Under the pieces are notes generated by a model that saw nothing but the letters and a program-made list of their open reading frames with translations, had not been told where the DNA came from and did not search any database. Below, piece after piece: positions 29,241 through 38,447 of a stretch of DNA of 64,000 bases. Source of the DNA: Antrihabitans auranticaus (lineage in GTDB: Bacteria > Actinomycetota > Actinomycetes > Mycobacteriales > Mycobacteriaceae). The stretch's first letter is position 1, and the number at the start of each line of letters is the position of its first letter. Where the stretch lies: positions 124,001 to 188,000 of the forward strand of contig NZ_JAEMNW010000003.1 of the NCBI RefSeq assembly GCF_016481275.1, written 5' to 3'. A program made the translations under genes and the position numbers.

Positions 29241-30497
29241 TCAGCGGTTACGCGGAAAGGCCTGAGCAGGAAAGGCGTCCGCGCATTCGAGTGCTAGTTC
29301 GAGGTGCAGCCGACGACTGTCGATGTCGTGCCCGAGCAACTCTTCGATCCGCTGAATCCGGTAACGGACCGTGTTCTTGTGCACACCCAATTCACGCGCT
29401 GCGGCCTCGGGACTGCGCTGACACCGAAGGTAGGTCCGCAACGTCTCGCGTAGTCGCGCGGCGTTCGCATCGTTCCCGTGCAGACCCGACAGTTCGCGCC
29501 CGACGAGTGCTCGCATCCCTTCTGCGTCCGCAGAGACGAGGTGCACGAGTTCCACGTCGAGGTAGTCGGTGAGCCACTCGGCCGTGCCGCTGTTCTGAGC
29601 GACCTGCCTGGCAGCGAGCGCCTCGCGATGGCTCCGCCGGAAACCGTCGATGCCGTCACCCCGAGCACCGAACGCCACCCGCAGGGCGTCCTTGGCGGCA
29701 TCGGCGCGCAGGGCATCCAACTTGCCGAGATCCGCGACGGAACCGGCCTGCAGCCACGCCCACATACCGCGCGCGCCGGACGGCACGGTCAGTGCCTTTG
29801 CACTCCCCAATGCGGCCGCGATTCGGTGAGCGAAGCGGTCGAGAACACCGATGACGTCCTCCTCGCCTGGTCCGTCGGTCCATAGGACGAACCCGAGATG
29901 CCGACCGGACAACCGGTAGCTCACCTGAACCGACGCGGCATCGGGCTCGATCGGGTCACCGCCGAGGATTGCGCGCACCGTCTCACTGCGGCGCGTGAAG
30001 ACGTCGCGCAGCCCGATCTCACGTTCCTCGGTGTAGGTGTCGGTCAGTTCTTCGAGCGAAATGCCCATCCACATCGTCGCCTGCGTGTACATCCGGCTGG
30101 TGAGCGCGCGCTCGAAATCCTGATCCAGTTCCTGCTCGGCGACCGTCTGGCTGAGATAGCGGATCGCCGCGTGCTGCCCGGCCCGGTACACCTGCATGAG
30201 AACCCGAAGGTCGAGCCCGCGGCGCGCGATGGTTCGCGCCAGCGCGCGCGCTTCTGCGGGTGGCGGCACCGGAATATCGTTCTCGACCAACCCGGCGAGG
30301 AACACCCGTAGCTGCGCGGTCGTACTCGCCCGGAGGTCGCGCACCAATTCTTCGTCTGCCAGCTCCGGTACCGACTCGATGATCATCGAGTTCAGGGTTT
30401 CGACCAGCGCACCGGCCTGTTCGGGATCGAGATTTGCGATCACGAAGTCGCGCAGCCAGCCCCGGAGGTCCCCTTCGTCGGGTTGCGTCACGTCCAC
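29241..30497 (-). CDS. PucR family transcriptional regulator
   Basis: Regulator with a central GGDEF-like domain and a C-terminal PucR HTH: AARELGVHKNTVRYRIQRIE then LLGHDIDSRRLHLELAL. The conserved N-terminal part starts at about DEGDLRGWLRDFVIANLDPE. I place the start at GTG 30497 (about 418 aa); the frame extends to GTG 30605, but that stretch uses rare codons including TTA, unlike the rest, and overlaps the divergent promoter. It is divergent from an aldehyde dehydrogenase and SDR pair, its likely targets. Confidence 0.88.
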   Translation of the reverse strand: MDVTQPDEGDLRGWLRDFVIANLDPEQAGALVETLNSMIIESVPELADEELVRDLRASTTAQLRVFLAGLVENDIPVPPPAEARALARTIARRGLDLRVLMQVYRAGQHAAIRYLSQTVAEQELDQDFERALTSRMYTQATMWMGISLEELTDTYTEEREIGLRDVFTRRSETVRAILGGDPIEPDAASVQVSYRLSGRHLGFVLWTDGPGEEDVIGVLDRFAHRIAAALGSAKALTVPSGARGMWAWLQAGSVADLGKLDALRADAAKDALRVAFGARGDGIDGFRRSHREALAARQVAQNSGTAEWLTDYLDVELVHLVSADAEGMRALVGRELSGLHGNDANAARLRETLRTYLRCQRSPEAAARELGVHKNTVRYRIQRIEELLGHDIDSRRLHLELALECADAFPAQAFPRNR

Positions 30498-30638
30498 CCC
30501 GTTCGATTTGTACTCGAGATACAAGTCGCGTCCGAATCCTTGAACAAACAGGCCAAGCGCGCACAATAACCTTGTGCCAACATCATAGTTAGTGCAATCG
30601 CTCACACATGCCCTAAGGCAGTAGCAGGAAGGTCGACG

Positions 30639-32180
30639 TTGACCGCATTAGATGAGGCCCCAGCAGTTCAGCGCGAGGACGTTCAGGTACACAATCCGGC
30701 GGATGGCCGCATCGTCGGCACTGTGCCGGACGAATCGACCGAAGCGGTAGTGGCAAAGATCGCCGCTCTGCGTGCCGCACAACCGGAATGGGAAGCACTC
30801 GGCCCCAAGGGCCGGAGGGAATGGCTGCTCAAGTTCCAGGACTGGATCTTCGACAACACCGATCGACTCACCGATGTCCTGCAGTCCGAGACCTCGAAGC
30901 CGCGCGCGGACGCGTCGATCGAAGCGCCCATGGTTGCCGACCTCCTCAAATACTGGTCCGGCAATGCCGAGAAGTTCCTCGCCGACGAACACCCGACGCC
31001 GCACAGCCCGCTCGGCAAGGTGAAGCGCCTCACGACTCTGTTCCGGCCCTACCCGGTGGTCGGCGTTATCACGCCGTGGAACTTCCCACTCGCGATGCCC
31101 GGCCTCGACGTGATCCCGGCACTGGCGGCAGGCGCCGCGGTGCTCCTCAAGCCCTCCGAGGTCACGCCGCTCTCCGCAGTCGAACTCGCCAGGGGCTGGG
31201 AAGAAATCGGCGCACCGCCGATCTTCGCCGTCGCGACGGGTCGGGCCGAAACGGGGGCCGCCCTCGTGAACCACGTCGACTACGTACAGTTCACGGGCTC
31301 GACCAAGACCGGCAAGCTCGTTGCGATGGCGTGCGCTTCGCGCCTCGTGCCGTACAGCTTGGAACTCGGCGGCAAGGATCCGGCCATCGTGCTCGCCGAC
31401 GCCGATCTGGACCGCGCCGCGAACGGCATCACCTTCGGTGGCCTGTTCAACTCCGGCCAGGTGTGCGTGTCCATCGAGCGGGTCTACGTCGAAGCGCCGG
31501 TATACGACGAATTCGTCGCGAAGCTTGCCTCGAACGTGCACGAACTGCGGCAGGGCGCTGACGACCGCGGGTTCAAATTCGATCAGGGCGGGCTCGCGAC
31601 CGAAGCACAGCGCGACCTGGTCAAACGCCATGTCGACGAGGCCATCGCGGCCGGTGCGCGGGCACTGACCGGCGGCAAGCCGACCGGTGTCGGAACGTTC
31701 TTCGAGCCGACAGTGCTGGTCGACGTCGACCACTCGATGTCGTGCATCCGGGAGGAGACGTTCGGACCGACGATTCCCGTGATCAAGGTTGCCGACGAGG
31801 CCGAGGCGATCCGGCTCGCGAACGACTCGACCTTCGGCCTGTCTGCCTCGGTCTGGACCGGCGACAAGGAGCGCGGTGACCGCATCGCGCGCCAACTCGA
31901 CGCCGGCGCAGTGAACATCAACGACGCGTTGGTCAACCTCTTCTCCTACGCCCTCCCCCACGGCGGCTGGAAAGAATCCGGCGTCGGGTCACGCTGGGGC
32001 GGCGCTTACGGCGTGCGCAAGTACTGCCGGACGCAGGCCATCACCACTCCGCGCATGCCGACGCAGAAGAAGGAACTGATCTGGTTCCCGTACTCACCGC
32101 CGAAGTTCAAATTCGCGATCGGCGTCATGCGCGCGGCCGCCGCTCGCGGCGTTCTCCGTCGTCTCGGTCTCGGTAAGTAG
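30639..32180 (+). CDS. Aldehyde dehydrogenase family protein
   Basis: NAD(P)-dependent oxidation of an aldehyde to an acid, 513 aa. Catalytic Cys lies in GLFNSGQVCVSIERVY, the general-base Glu in LELGGKDPAIV, the cofactor loop in FTGSTKTGKLVA, and PWNFPLAMPGL is conserved. TTG 30639 has AGGAAGG 6 bp upstream. The C-terminal tail (LIWFPYSPPKFKF...) is typical of actinobacterial members linked to alcohol and steroid breakdown. It is followed 10 bp later by an SDR, which could supply the aldehyde from an alcohol. Confidence 0.95.
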   Translation: MTALDEAPAVQREDVQVHNPADGRIVGTVPDESTEAVVAKIAALRAAQPEWEALGPKGRREWLLKFQDWIFDNTDRLTDVLQSETSKPRADASIEAPMVADLLKYWSGNAEKFLADEHPTPHSPLGKVKRLTTLFRPYPVVGVITPWNFPLAMPGLDVIPALAAGAAVLLKPSEVTPLSAVELARGWEEIGAPPIFAVATGRAETGAALVNHVDYVQFTGSTKTGKLVAMACASRLVPYSLELGGKDPAIVLADADLDRAANGITFGGLFNSGQVCVSIERVYVEAPVYDEFVAKLASNVHELRQGADDRGFKFDQGGLATEAQRDLVKRHVDEAIAAGARALTGGKPTGVGTFFEPTVLVDVDHSMSCIREETFGPTIPVIKVADEAEAIRLANDSTFGLSASVWTGDKERGDRIARQLDAGAVNINDALVNLFSYALPHGGWKESGVGSRWGGAYGVRKYCRTQAITTPRMPTQKKELIWFPYSPPKFKFAIGVMRAAAARGVLRRLGLGK

Positions 32181-32190
32181 GGGCACGAAT

Positions 32191-33021
32191 ATGACAGTCA
32201 CAGGCAAAGTCGTCGTCATCACCGGCGGCGCGCGCGGTATCGGCTTGGCAACTGCCACAACCCTGCACAAGCTGGGTGCAAAGGTTGCGATCGGCGATGT
32301 CGACGAAGCGAAGCTGAAGGAATCGGCTACCGAGCTCGGCTTGCAGGTCTACGGCAAGCTCGACGTCACGGACTCCGATTCGTTCACCGCGTTTCTCGAC
32401 GACGTCGAGCGCCAGCTCGGCCCGGTCGACGTGCTGGTCAACAACGCCGGAATCATGCCCGCCGGCAAGGTGATCGAAGAATCCGATGCGGTGACGAAGC
32501 GCATCCTCGACATCAATGTCTACGGCGTGATCCTCGGCAGCAAGATTGCGGCGCAGCGGATGGTGAAGCGCGGTAGCGGGCACGTCATCAACATCGCATC
32601 GCTGGCCGGCGAGACCCCAACGCCGGGGCTGGCCACGTACTGCGCCAGCAAGTTCGCCGTCGTCGGATTCACCGACTCCGCGCGAATCGAGTACCGGGAC
32701 ACCGGGGTTCACTTCTCGACGGTGCTGCCGACCTTCACAAATACCGAACTGGTCTCCGGCACTCAGGGCGCAAAGGGCCTCAAGAACGCCGAGCCCGAAG
32801 ACATTGCGAATGCCATCGTCAGCCTTCTCGAAAAGCCGCGCCGCAGAGTATCCGTGACCAAGCTTGCGGGCTTCCTGGTGGCGTCGCAGAAGTTCATGCC
32901 GCGTGCGGCGTCGGAGTACATGGGCAAGACATTGGGCCTCGAACACGTCTTCCTCGAAGACGTGGATACCGAAGCCCGCCGCGCGTACGAAGAGCGAGCT
33001 CGGGGCATCACCCAGAACTGA
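32191..33021 (+). CDS. Short-chain dehydrogenase/reductase
   Basis: Classical SDR of 276 aa. Cofactor motif VVVITGGARGIGLATA, NNAG in VLVNNAGIMPAG, catalytic Ser in VINIASLAGE and YxxxK in TYCASKFAVVG. Asp in the IGDVDEAKL position favours NAD. It is the second gene of the aldehyde dehydrogenase operon. The substrate is probably an alcohol or ketone (inference). Confidence 0.94.
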   Translation: MTVTGKVVVITGGARGIGLATATTLHKLGAKVAIGDVDEAKLKESATELGLQVYGKLDVTDSDSFTAFLDDVERQLGPVDVLVNNAGIMPAGKVIEESDAVTKRILDINVYGVILGSKIAAQRMVKRGSGHVINIASLAGETPTPGLATYCASKFAVVGFTDSARIEYRDTGVHFSTVLPTFTNTELVSGTQGAKGLKNAEPEDIANAIVSLLEKPRRRVSVTKLAGFLVASQKFMPRAASEYMGKTLGLEHVFLEDVDTEARRAYEERARGITQN

Positions 33022-33030
33022 ATGTTCCGA

Positions 33031-33885
33031 CTACGGCCGGGCGGCGTGTGCGACAAAATCTCGCACGGTCGCCCGGTCGTCGTCTGCACGCCAGGCAAGC
33101 GCGAGCTGGCACGGGCTCAGACCGTTCACCTTGCGAGCAGTGATTCCCGGCCAGCGGTAGAGCGGAACGTTGTCCTCCGCGACCAGGCACACGCCGCGAC
33201 CGAGACCGATCTCCTCGACCTTCTCCTCGACGGTCGCGACCTCGGCGCCGATGACAGGCCGCCGACCCGCACGCGCATCGTTTCCGAGCCAGAAGTCCCG
33301 CGCCGGTCCACCCTCGCCGGGGAGCGCGATGAAGGGCTCGTCGAGGAGGTCCGCGAAGAGAATCGTGTCTTTCTCGGCGAGTGGATGCGCTTCGGGCAGC
33401 AACAGCCACCGCGGCTCGGTGCGCAGGACGTGCCAGCGGTACCGGTCGGCGTCGGGCAGCGGCAGCCACAGAAGGGCGAGATCCGATTCGCGGCTTGCGA
33501 GACCGCACGTCGGGTCGCTCCAGGCCGTCGAGTGGAATTCGAGCCGTTGCCCGCTCGCAGCCTCGAGGTCGGTCAGGACGCCGGCACTGATCGCCGTCTG
33601 CAGACCCACGCGCAGCGTCTCGCTGGCGACGAGCAGTCCGGCCCGGATCTCGGCCCACTGGGCCAGAATCAGGCGCGCTCCCTCGAGCAGCTCCTTGCCG
33701 GCGACCGTGAGTGCGACGGTCCGTTGGTCGCGGTCGAAGAGCGTCGCGCCGAGTTGCTGCTCGAGCTGGCGGATCTGGCGCGACAAGGTGGGCTGCGCAA
33801 TATGCAAGCGCTCTGCTGCGTTCGTGAAATGCAATTCCTCGGCGACCGCGACGAAGTACCTCAGGTCTCTCAGGTGCGGCTCCAT
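33031..33885 (-). CDS. LysR family transcriptional regulator
   Basis: Regulator of 284 aa. The N-terminal winged HTH is clear (DLRYFVAVAEELHFTNAAER, then IAQPTLSRQIRQLEQQLG) and is followed by a type 2 periplasmic-binding-like effector domain (WLLLPEAHPLAEKD, EIGLGRGVCLVAED). It converges on the SDR gene and is divergent from kinase 2. Its ATG overlaps a T-N11-A palindrome, so autoregulation is likely. Confidence 0.93.
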   Translation of the reverse strand: MEPHLRDLRYFVAVAEELHFTNAAERLHIAQPTLSRQIRQLEQQLGATLFDRDQRTVALTVAGKELLEGARLILAQWAEIRAGLLVASETLRVGLQTAISAGVLTDLEAASGQRLEFHSTAWSDPTCGLASRESDLALLWLPLPDADRYRWHVLRTEPRWLLLPEAHPLAEKDTILFADLLDEPFIALPGEGGPARDFWLGNDARAGRRPVIGAEVATVEEKVEEIGLGRGVCLVAEDNVPLYRWPGITARKVNGLSPCQLALAWRADDDRATVRDFVAHAARP

Positions 33886-33898
33886 AGCTAATGGCTAT
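33884..33898. promoter_or_regulatory. Candidate LysR box overlapping the lysR start codon
   Basis: ATAGC-TAATG-GCTAT is a perfect 5-bp inverted repeat that contains a T-N11-A core. It covers the ATG of the LysR gene and lies about 50 bp upstream of kinase 2. A bound regulator could control both. Confidence 0.4.
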
Positions 33899-33948
33899 CA
33901 GATATCAGGGGCGACGTCCAGTCCGCCCTCGCGAGTTATCGTTTTCGC

Positions 33949-35916
33949 ATGCCTCCCGGACACCAAGCTGGTCGGGCAATTGCAGCCGACGAATTCGTCA
34001 CCCAAAGACACGGCGACGAGAGCGAGACCGTACCCGCACTCCCGCGGAAGGTCGACGCGCTCGATGCCGTCGATGTCGGGCAGCGACTCGACGAATTCGA
34101 CCTCCTCACCAACCTCGGCAGCGGCGCATTCGCCCGCGTCTTCCTCGCCCGCCAAACCTCCATGCAACGACTCGTCGCCGTCAAGATCAGCGAGAACCAC
34201 GGCACCGAACCACAAACCCTCGCCCAACTCGACCACGACTACATCGTCAGAGTCTTCGACCAACGCCTTCTCCCTGAACGCGATCTGCGCCTGCTCTACA
34301 TGCAGTACCTCCCCGGCGGCACCCTTCTCGACGTCCTTCACAAAGCCCGCAAGACCACCTGGACCCCACAGCGCAGCGGCCAACTCCTCCTCGACGCCAT
34401 CGACGAAGCGATGGAGGCCAAAGGCGAAATCCGCCCCACCGACTCCAGCGTCCGCGCCGAACTCGCCGGCCTTTCTTGGCCCGAAACCGTCGCCTGGCTC
34501 GGTCGACGCCTCGCCGAAGCTCTCGACTACGCGGGCAGACACCACGTCCTGCACCGCGACATCCAACCCGCGAACGTGCTGCTCACCGCCGAAGGTGTCC
34601 CCAAACTCGCCGACTTCAACATCAGCTTCGCGTCGCGGAGCCCGGATGCCGACCGTGCGGCCACTGCCTACTTCGGCGGTTCCCTGTCCTACATGTCCCC
34701 GGAACAATTGGCCGCCTGCCATCCGGCGGACGCGACAACTCCTGGCGATCTCGACACCCGCAGCGACATCTACTCCCTCGGCGTCATGCTCTGGGAATTG
34801 CTGACCGGCCGCAAGCCGTTCCCGAGCGCGAGCTCGATCGATTCCGCGGGCGCGACGCCGACCTCCCAGCAGACCACGCAGGGCGAGCACTCGACGCTCG
34901 ACACGATGCTCGCGCATCGCACCGCAGGGATCACTGCAAGCGCGATCGCCGACCTGCCACCGGACACTCCGCCGACGCTGCGCCGCATTCTGCTGACCTG
35001 TCTCGCGCCGAACCCCGACGACCGCTGGAGCACGGGCGCCGAGCTCGCACAGCAATTCGACATCTGCCTCAATCCACCAGCCCGCAATCTGGTCGATCCG
35101 CCACCGGGGAGTTGGCGGTACCGATTGCGGCCGTGGTCGATACTGATCATGGAACTGGGCGTCGTCGTGCCGAATCTGCTTGCCGCATATCTGAATTACT
35201 ACAACGTGCGGTCGCTCGTGATCGACGATTTGAGCCGCCAGGCGCAGCAGCGCTTCGACTTGATGTGGTTGATAGTCACGTTGGTTTCGTTCCCGGTCGG
35301 CGCGCTGCTGATCCTCTACATCCGCCGCTACCTCGTCCTCGTTCCATATGGCCTGCGCAAAGGCAAGACCTACGACGCCGCTATCCTCGCCCGGGCCCGA
35401 ACGGATGCCATCCTCCTCGGCGACCGAGTGTTCGTGGTTCTGTCCGGGATCTGGCTCGTCTGCGGCGCAGCGTGGGCGGTGGCCATGGCAATCGACATCG
35501 GCGGGATACCTGCGCGCGGGTATCTGTACTTCTTCGCATCCGTGGTGGTCTGTGCCGCCGTCGCCGTCGCGTACCCGTTCTTCCTGGTCACCTTCTATGC
35601 GATTCGCTGTCTGTATCCGACGTTTCTGCCGCACGGCGAGGTCACCGGCGCCGACTCCGAGCAGATGCGCCGGCTGCACGATCGCAGCGTTCGCTACCTC
35701 GCCGTGGCGGCCGCGGTGCCGCTGATCGGTGTTGCCGGCGCGACGTTCATCCCGCTCGACGAGATCGGTTCGGTTATCGTCGCAATACGCATCTTGTGTA
35801 TCGGCGGTGTTGTCGCATTCATGGGCGCGTATTGGCTCTTCCGTAAAGTGGAGAGCGACCTCACGACGCTCGAGGGCGTGACGTCCAACAGGTCTCAGCC
35901 GATAAGGGAACCATGA
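33949..35916 (+). CDS. Membrane Ser/Thr kinase 2: no N-domain, HRDIQ catalytic loop, six-TM C-domain
   Basis: Paralogue of kinase 1, 655 aa. The helical N-domain is absent; only about 45 residues precede the kinase (50-360). Lys79 in VAVKIS and the DFN motif (222-224) are kept, but the catalytic loop reads HRDIQPAN, with Gln206 in place of the usual Lys. Six TM helices end the protein (about 400-640; [20 protein letters not shown] is the conserved core). No ribosome site precedes ATG 33949. The stop overlaps the next gene (ATGA). Codons 54-226 are in a block almost identical in DNA to kinase 4. It may be a weak kinase or pseudokinase. Confidence 0.85.
   Translation: MPPGHQAGRAIAADEFVTQRHGDESETVPALPRKVDALDAVDVGQRLDEFDLLTNLGSGAFARVFLARQTSMQRLVAVKISENHGTEPQTLAQLDHDYIVRVFDQRLLPERDLRLLYMQYLPGGTLLDVLHKARKTTWTPQRSGQLLLDAIDEAMEAKGEIRPTDSSVRAELAGLSWPETVAWLGRRLAEALDYAGRHHVLHRDIQPANVLLTAEGVPKLADFNISFASRSPDADRAATAYFGGSLSYMSPEQLAACHPADATTPGDLDTRSDIYSLGVMLWELLTGRKPFPSASSIDSAGATPTSQQTTQGEHSTLDTMLAHRTAGITASAIADLPPDTPPTLRRILLTCLAPNPDDRWSTGAELAQQFDICLNPPARNLVDPPPGSWRYRLRPWSILIMELGVVVPNLLAAYLNYYNVRSLVIDDLSRQAQQRFDLMWLIVTLVSFPVGALLILYIRRYLVLVPYGLRKGKTYDAAILARARTDAILLGDRVFVVLSGIWLVCGAAWAVAMAIDIGGIPARGYLYFFASVVVCAAVAVAYPFFLVTFYAIRCLYPTFLPHGEVTGADSEQMRRLHDRSVRYLAVAAAVPLIGVAGATFIPLDEIGSVIVAIRILCIGGVVAFMGAYWLFRKVESDLTTLEGVTSNRSQPIREP
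34108..34625 (+). repeat. 518-bp kinase block near-identical to 38816-39333
   Basis: An ungapped alignment to 38816-39333 (offset 4708) gives about 22 mismatches by my hand count, roughly 96% identity, falling sharply on both sides. Codon use in the block (many CAA, CGA, ACC, TCC, CTC) differs from the flanks. It covers the kinase N-lobe through the DFN motif. Confidence 0.85.
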
Positions 35917-38447
35917 GCGCGGATCAACTCGGCGACCGAGCTGTCGACACCTCGGTCGTCGACGATTTCATCGCGGCTTGGCAAGACTCGGATACACCAC
36001 CCGAGCTTGCGACCTTCGTTCCCGACGCCACGACAATCCGCCGGGCGGCCCTGCTACACCTGATCAGGGTCGACATGCAGCATCGTTGGCTGCGAGCAGG
36101 TCTAGGCAAACGGCTGGCACAGTATTGCGCCGAGTTTCCCGAACTCGCACCGGCGGACCTACCTGCGGGGCTGATCTACGAAGAATTCGTCATTCGACGC
36201 CACAGCGGCGAATCGGTCGACGCGCGGGACTACCTGGTCGAATTTCCCGAACAAGCCAGCCAGTTGCAGACGTTGCTGAACACCGACGACGATCCGAGCA
36301 CTCAGCTGGCCGCCTTCCACGTCGGCGATATCGACGAGGCCACCGCACTCGCTGCGAACGATGACGACGAGGCCACCGCCCTGGCGATCCATGACATCGA
36401 CGACGAGACCGAATACAGCGGTGATGAAACCCAGGCGGGCGGCGACCGGACCGCGTACAGCATCGACGACACCGCTTACGCCGATGAGGAGACTGCACTC
36501 TCCCTCGACGACACCGGCTACGCGGACGAATCCGCCACCATGACGCAAGCGTCGTCGACCATGCAGACAGCATCGGCCACGGACCCACTATCGCCGACAG
36601 CAGAGGTTTCGCTCGACAACATCGAAGTCGGCCAACGGATCGACGATTTCGACCTGCTGACGACACTCGGCAGCGGTGCGTTCGCGCGTGTGTTCCTAGC
36701 TCGACAGCGGTCGATGCAGCGTCTGGTGGCGGTCAAGGTTTCCGCGGATCACGGCACCGAGCCGCAGACCCTGGCCCAACTCGATCACGACTACATCGTC
36801 CGGATCTTCGATCAGCGCCGCCTGTCGCGGCGTGGCCTGAAGTTGCTGTACATGCAGTTCCTGCCCGGCGGAACGTTGCTTTCGGTTCTCAAGTGGGTCC
36901 GTGCGACGCCGGTCGAGCAACGCAGCGGAAAGATTCTGCTGGAGGCGATCGACGCCGCAATGGAGGAAAAAGGCGAGATCCGGCCGACCGACTCGAGCGT
37001 CCGAGCCGAGCTCGCGAGCCTGACGTGGCCCGAAACCGTTGCGTGGCTTGGGCTTCGCCTCGCCGATGCGCTCAATTACGCTGACGACCACGGAGTGCTG
37101 CATCGCGACGTCAAACCCGCGAACATCCTGCTGACGGCTGAGGGCGTGCCGAAATTGGCCGACTTCAACATCAGCTTCGCGCGCAACATCGCAGGCACGA
37201 GTCCGGTCGCCTACTTCGGCGGATCACTGTCCTACATGTCACCCGAGCAGCTCGAGGCTTGCCATCCGGATCGCGCGGCCCATGCCGCGGATCTGGACAC
37301 CCGCAGCGACATCTACTCGCTCGGCGTCGTGCTGTGGGAGCTGCTCACCGGGGTGAAACCGTTCGGCAGCGAGGGCGTCAGCCGCGGCGCGGGCGCACCG
37401 ATGTCGGGTGACACGACAACGCTCGATTCGATGATCGAGCGCAGGCACGAAGGCATCGCGCCGGAAGCGTTCGCCGATCTGCCTGCCGACTGCCCCGCAA
37501 CCTTGCGGAGGGTCCTGGCGACCTGCATGGCACCCGATCGCGAAGACCGGTGGTCGACCGGCACCGAGCTGGCTCAGCAGCTCGATCTGTGCCTCGATGC
37601 ACGCGCACGCAACTTGGTCGACCCGCCGCCGAACAGCTGGCGACTGCGCCTACGGCGCTGGATTCTGCCGATCGCAGCGCTGGCGATCGGCATACCGAAC
37701 ATCTTGGCCAGCATCTACAACATCCACCACAACCAGACGTTGATCATCAGCAGGTTGTCCTCGGACGCGCAGCTGCAGTTCGGGATCATCACGCAGGTCA
37801 TCAACTTCACGTTCTTCCCGCTCGGCGCCGGGCTCATCATCTACCTGTCCCGCTACGTCTTCCGGGTGCTGCGCGGGTTGCGCGAGGGCAAGACGTTCGA
37901 TGCTGCGACGATGGCACGCGCACGTGCCGACGCGCTCCGAATATGCGATCGTGCGGTGTTCGTCGCCTTCAGCGCGTGGGTGATCTCGGGTATCGCATTT
38001 CCGATCACGCTGCGGATCGTCTCCGGATCGCTGCCGTCGGACGCCTATGTTCACTTCGTCGGCTCACTGGTCGTCTGCGGTGCGATCGCAGTTGCGTACC
38101 CGTTCTTCCTGGTTAACTTCTACATCGTGCGGTGCGTGTATCCGGCATTCCTGCCCTATGGCGAAACCAGCCCGGACGACGGCCGCCAGCTGCGCGAACT
38201 GGACCGGCGCAGCAACCTCTACCTCGCCGTTGCCGCGTCGGTACCGCTACTTGGCGTCGCAGGCGTCACGTTCATCCCGCCGGACGACATCCCGAAGGTG
38301 ATCGTTGCGGTCCGCGTTCTGTGCGTCGGTGCAATCATCGCGTTCGTTCTCGCGTACTGGCTCTTCCGCCTGCTCGAGGATGATCTGCGCGCCCTGCAGC
38401 GGGTTGTCGCGCACGGTTCCGATCACGCGGTGACTGCCACCGGATGA
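35913..38447 (+). CDS. Membrane Ser/Thr kinase 3: N-domain, acidic Thr-rich linker, DFN-type kinase, six-TM C-domain
   Basis: Largest paralogue, 844 aa. The N-domain (12-122) matches kinase 1 (LIYEEFVIRRHSGESVDARD, FPEQASQL). A linker at 125-235 is strongly acidic with repeated Thr units (DEATALA, DEATALA, DDETEY, DDTAYA, EETALS, DDTGYA). The kinase (247-560) has [26 protein letters not shown] and DFN. Six TM helices follow at about 575-825. Both ends overlap neighbours by 4 bp (ATGA), so kinases 2-3-4 are one translationally coupled operon. The linker repeats are plausible autophosphorylation sites for an FHA partner (inference). Confidence 0.9.
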   Translation: MSADQLGDRAVDTSVVDDFIAAWQDSDTPPELATFVPDATTIRRAALLHLIRVDMQHRWLRAGLGKRLAQYCAEFPELAPADLPAGLIYEEFVIRRHSGESVDARDYLVEFPEQASQLQTLLNTDDDPSTQLAAFHVGDIDEATALAANDDDEATALAIHDIDDETEYSGDETQAGGDRTAYSIDDTAYADEETALSLDDTGYADESATMTQASSTMQTASATDPLSPTAEVSLDNIEVGQRIDDFDLLTTLGSGAFARVFLARQRSMQRLVAVKVSADHGTEPQTLAQLDHDYIVRIFDQRRLSRRGLKLLYMQFLPGGTLLSVLKWVRATPVEQRSGKILLEAIDAAMEEKGEIRPTDSSVRAELASLTWPETVAWLGLRLADALNYADDHGVLHRDVKPANILLTAEGVPKLADFNISFARNIAGTSPVAYFGGSLSYMSPEQLEACHPDRAAHAADLDTRSDIYSLGVVLWELLTGVKPFGSEGVSRGAGAPMSGDTTTLDSMIERRHEGIAPEAFADLPADCPATLRRVLATCMAPDREDRWSTGTELAQQLDLCLDARARNLVDPPPNSWRLRLRRWILPIAALAIGIPNILASIYNIHHNQTLIISRLSSDAQLQFGIITQVINFTFFPLGAGLIIYLSRYVFRVLRGLREGKTFDAATMARARADALRICDRAVFVAFSAWVISGIAFPITLRIVSGSLPSDAYVHFVGSLVVCGAIAVAYPFFLVNFYIVRCVYPAFLPYGETSPDDGRQLRELDRRSNLYLAVAASVPLLGVAGVTFIPPDDIPKVIVAVRVLCVGAIIAFVLAYWLFRLLEDDLRALQRVVAHGSDHAVTATG

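Noticed and set aside
30498-30605. N-terminal extension of the PucR gene to GTG 30605
   Set aside because: Uses TTA, AGG and other rare codons and lies in the AT-richer divergent promoter; a start near 30497 fits the family better.
33898-35679. 593-codon minus-strand frame across kinase 2 (and a similar 312-codon frame across kinase 4)
   Set aside because: Antisense shadow created by GC-rich third positions; the plus strand encodes intact kinase motifs.
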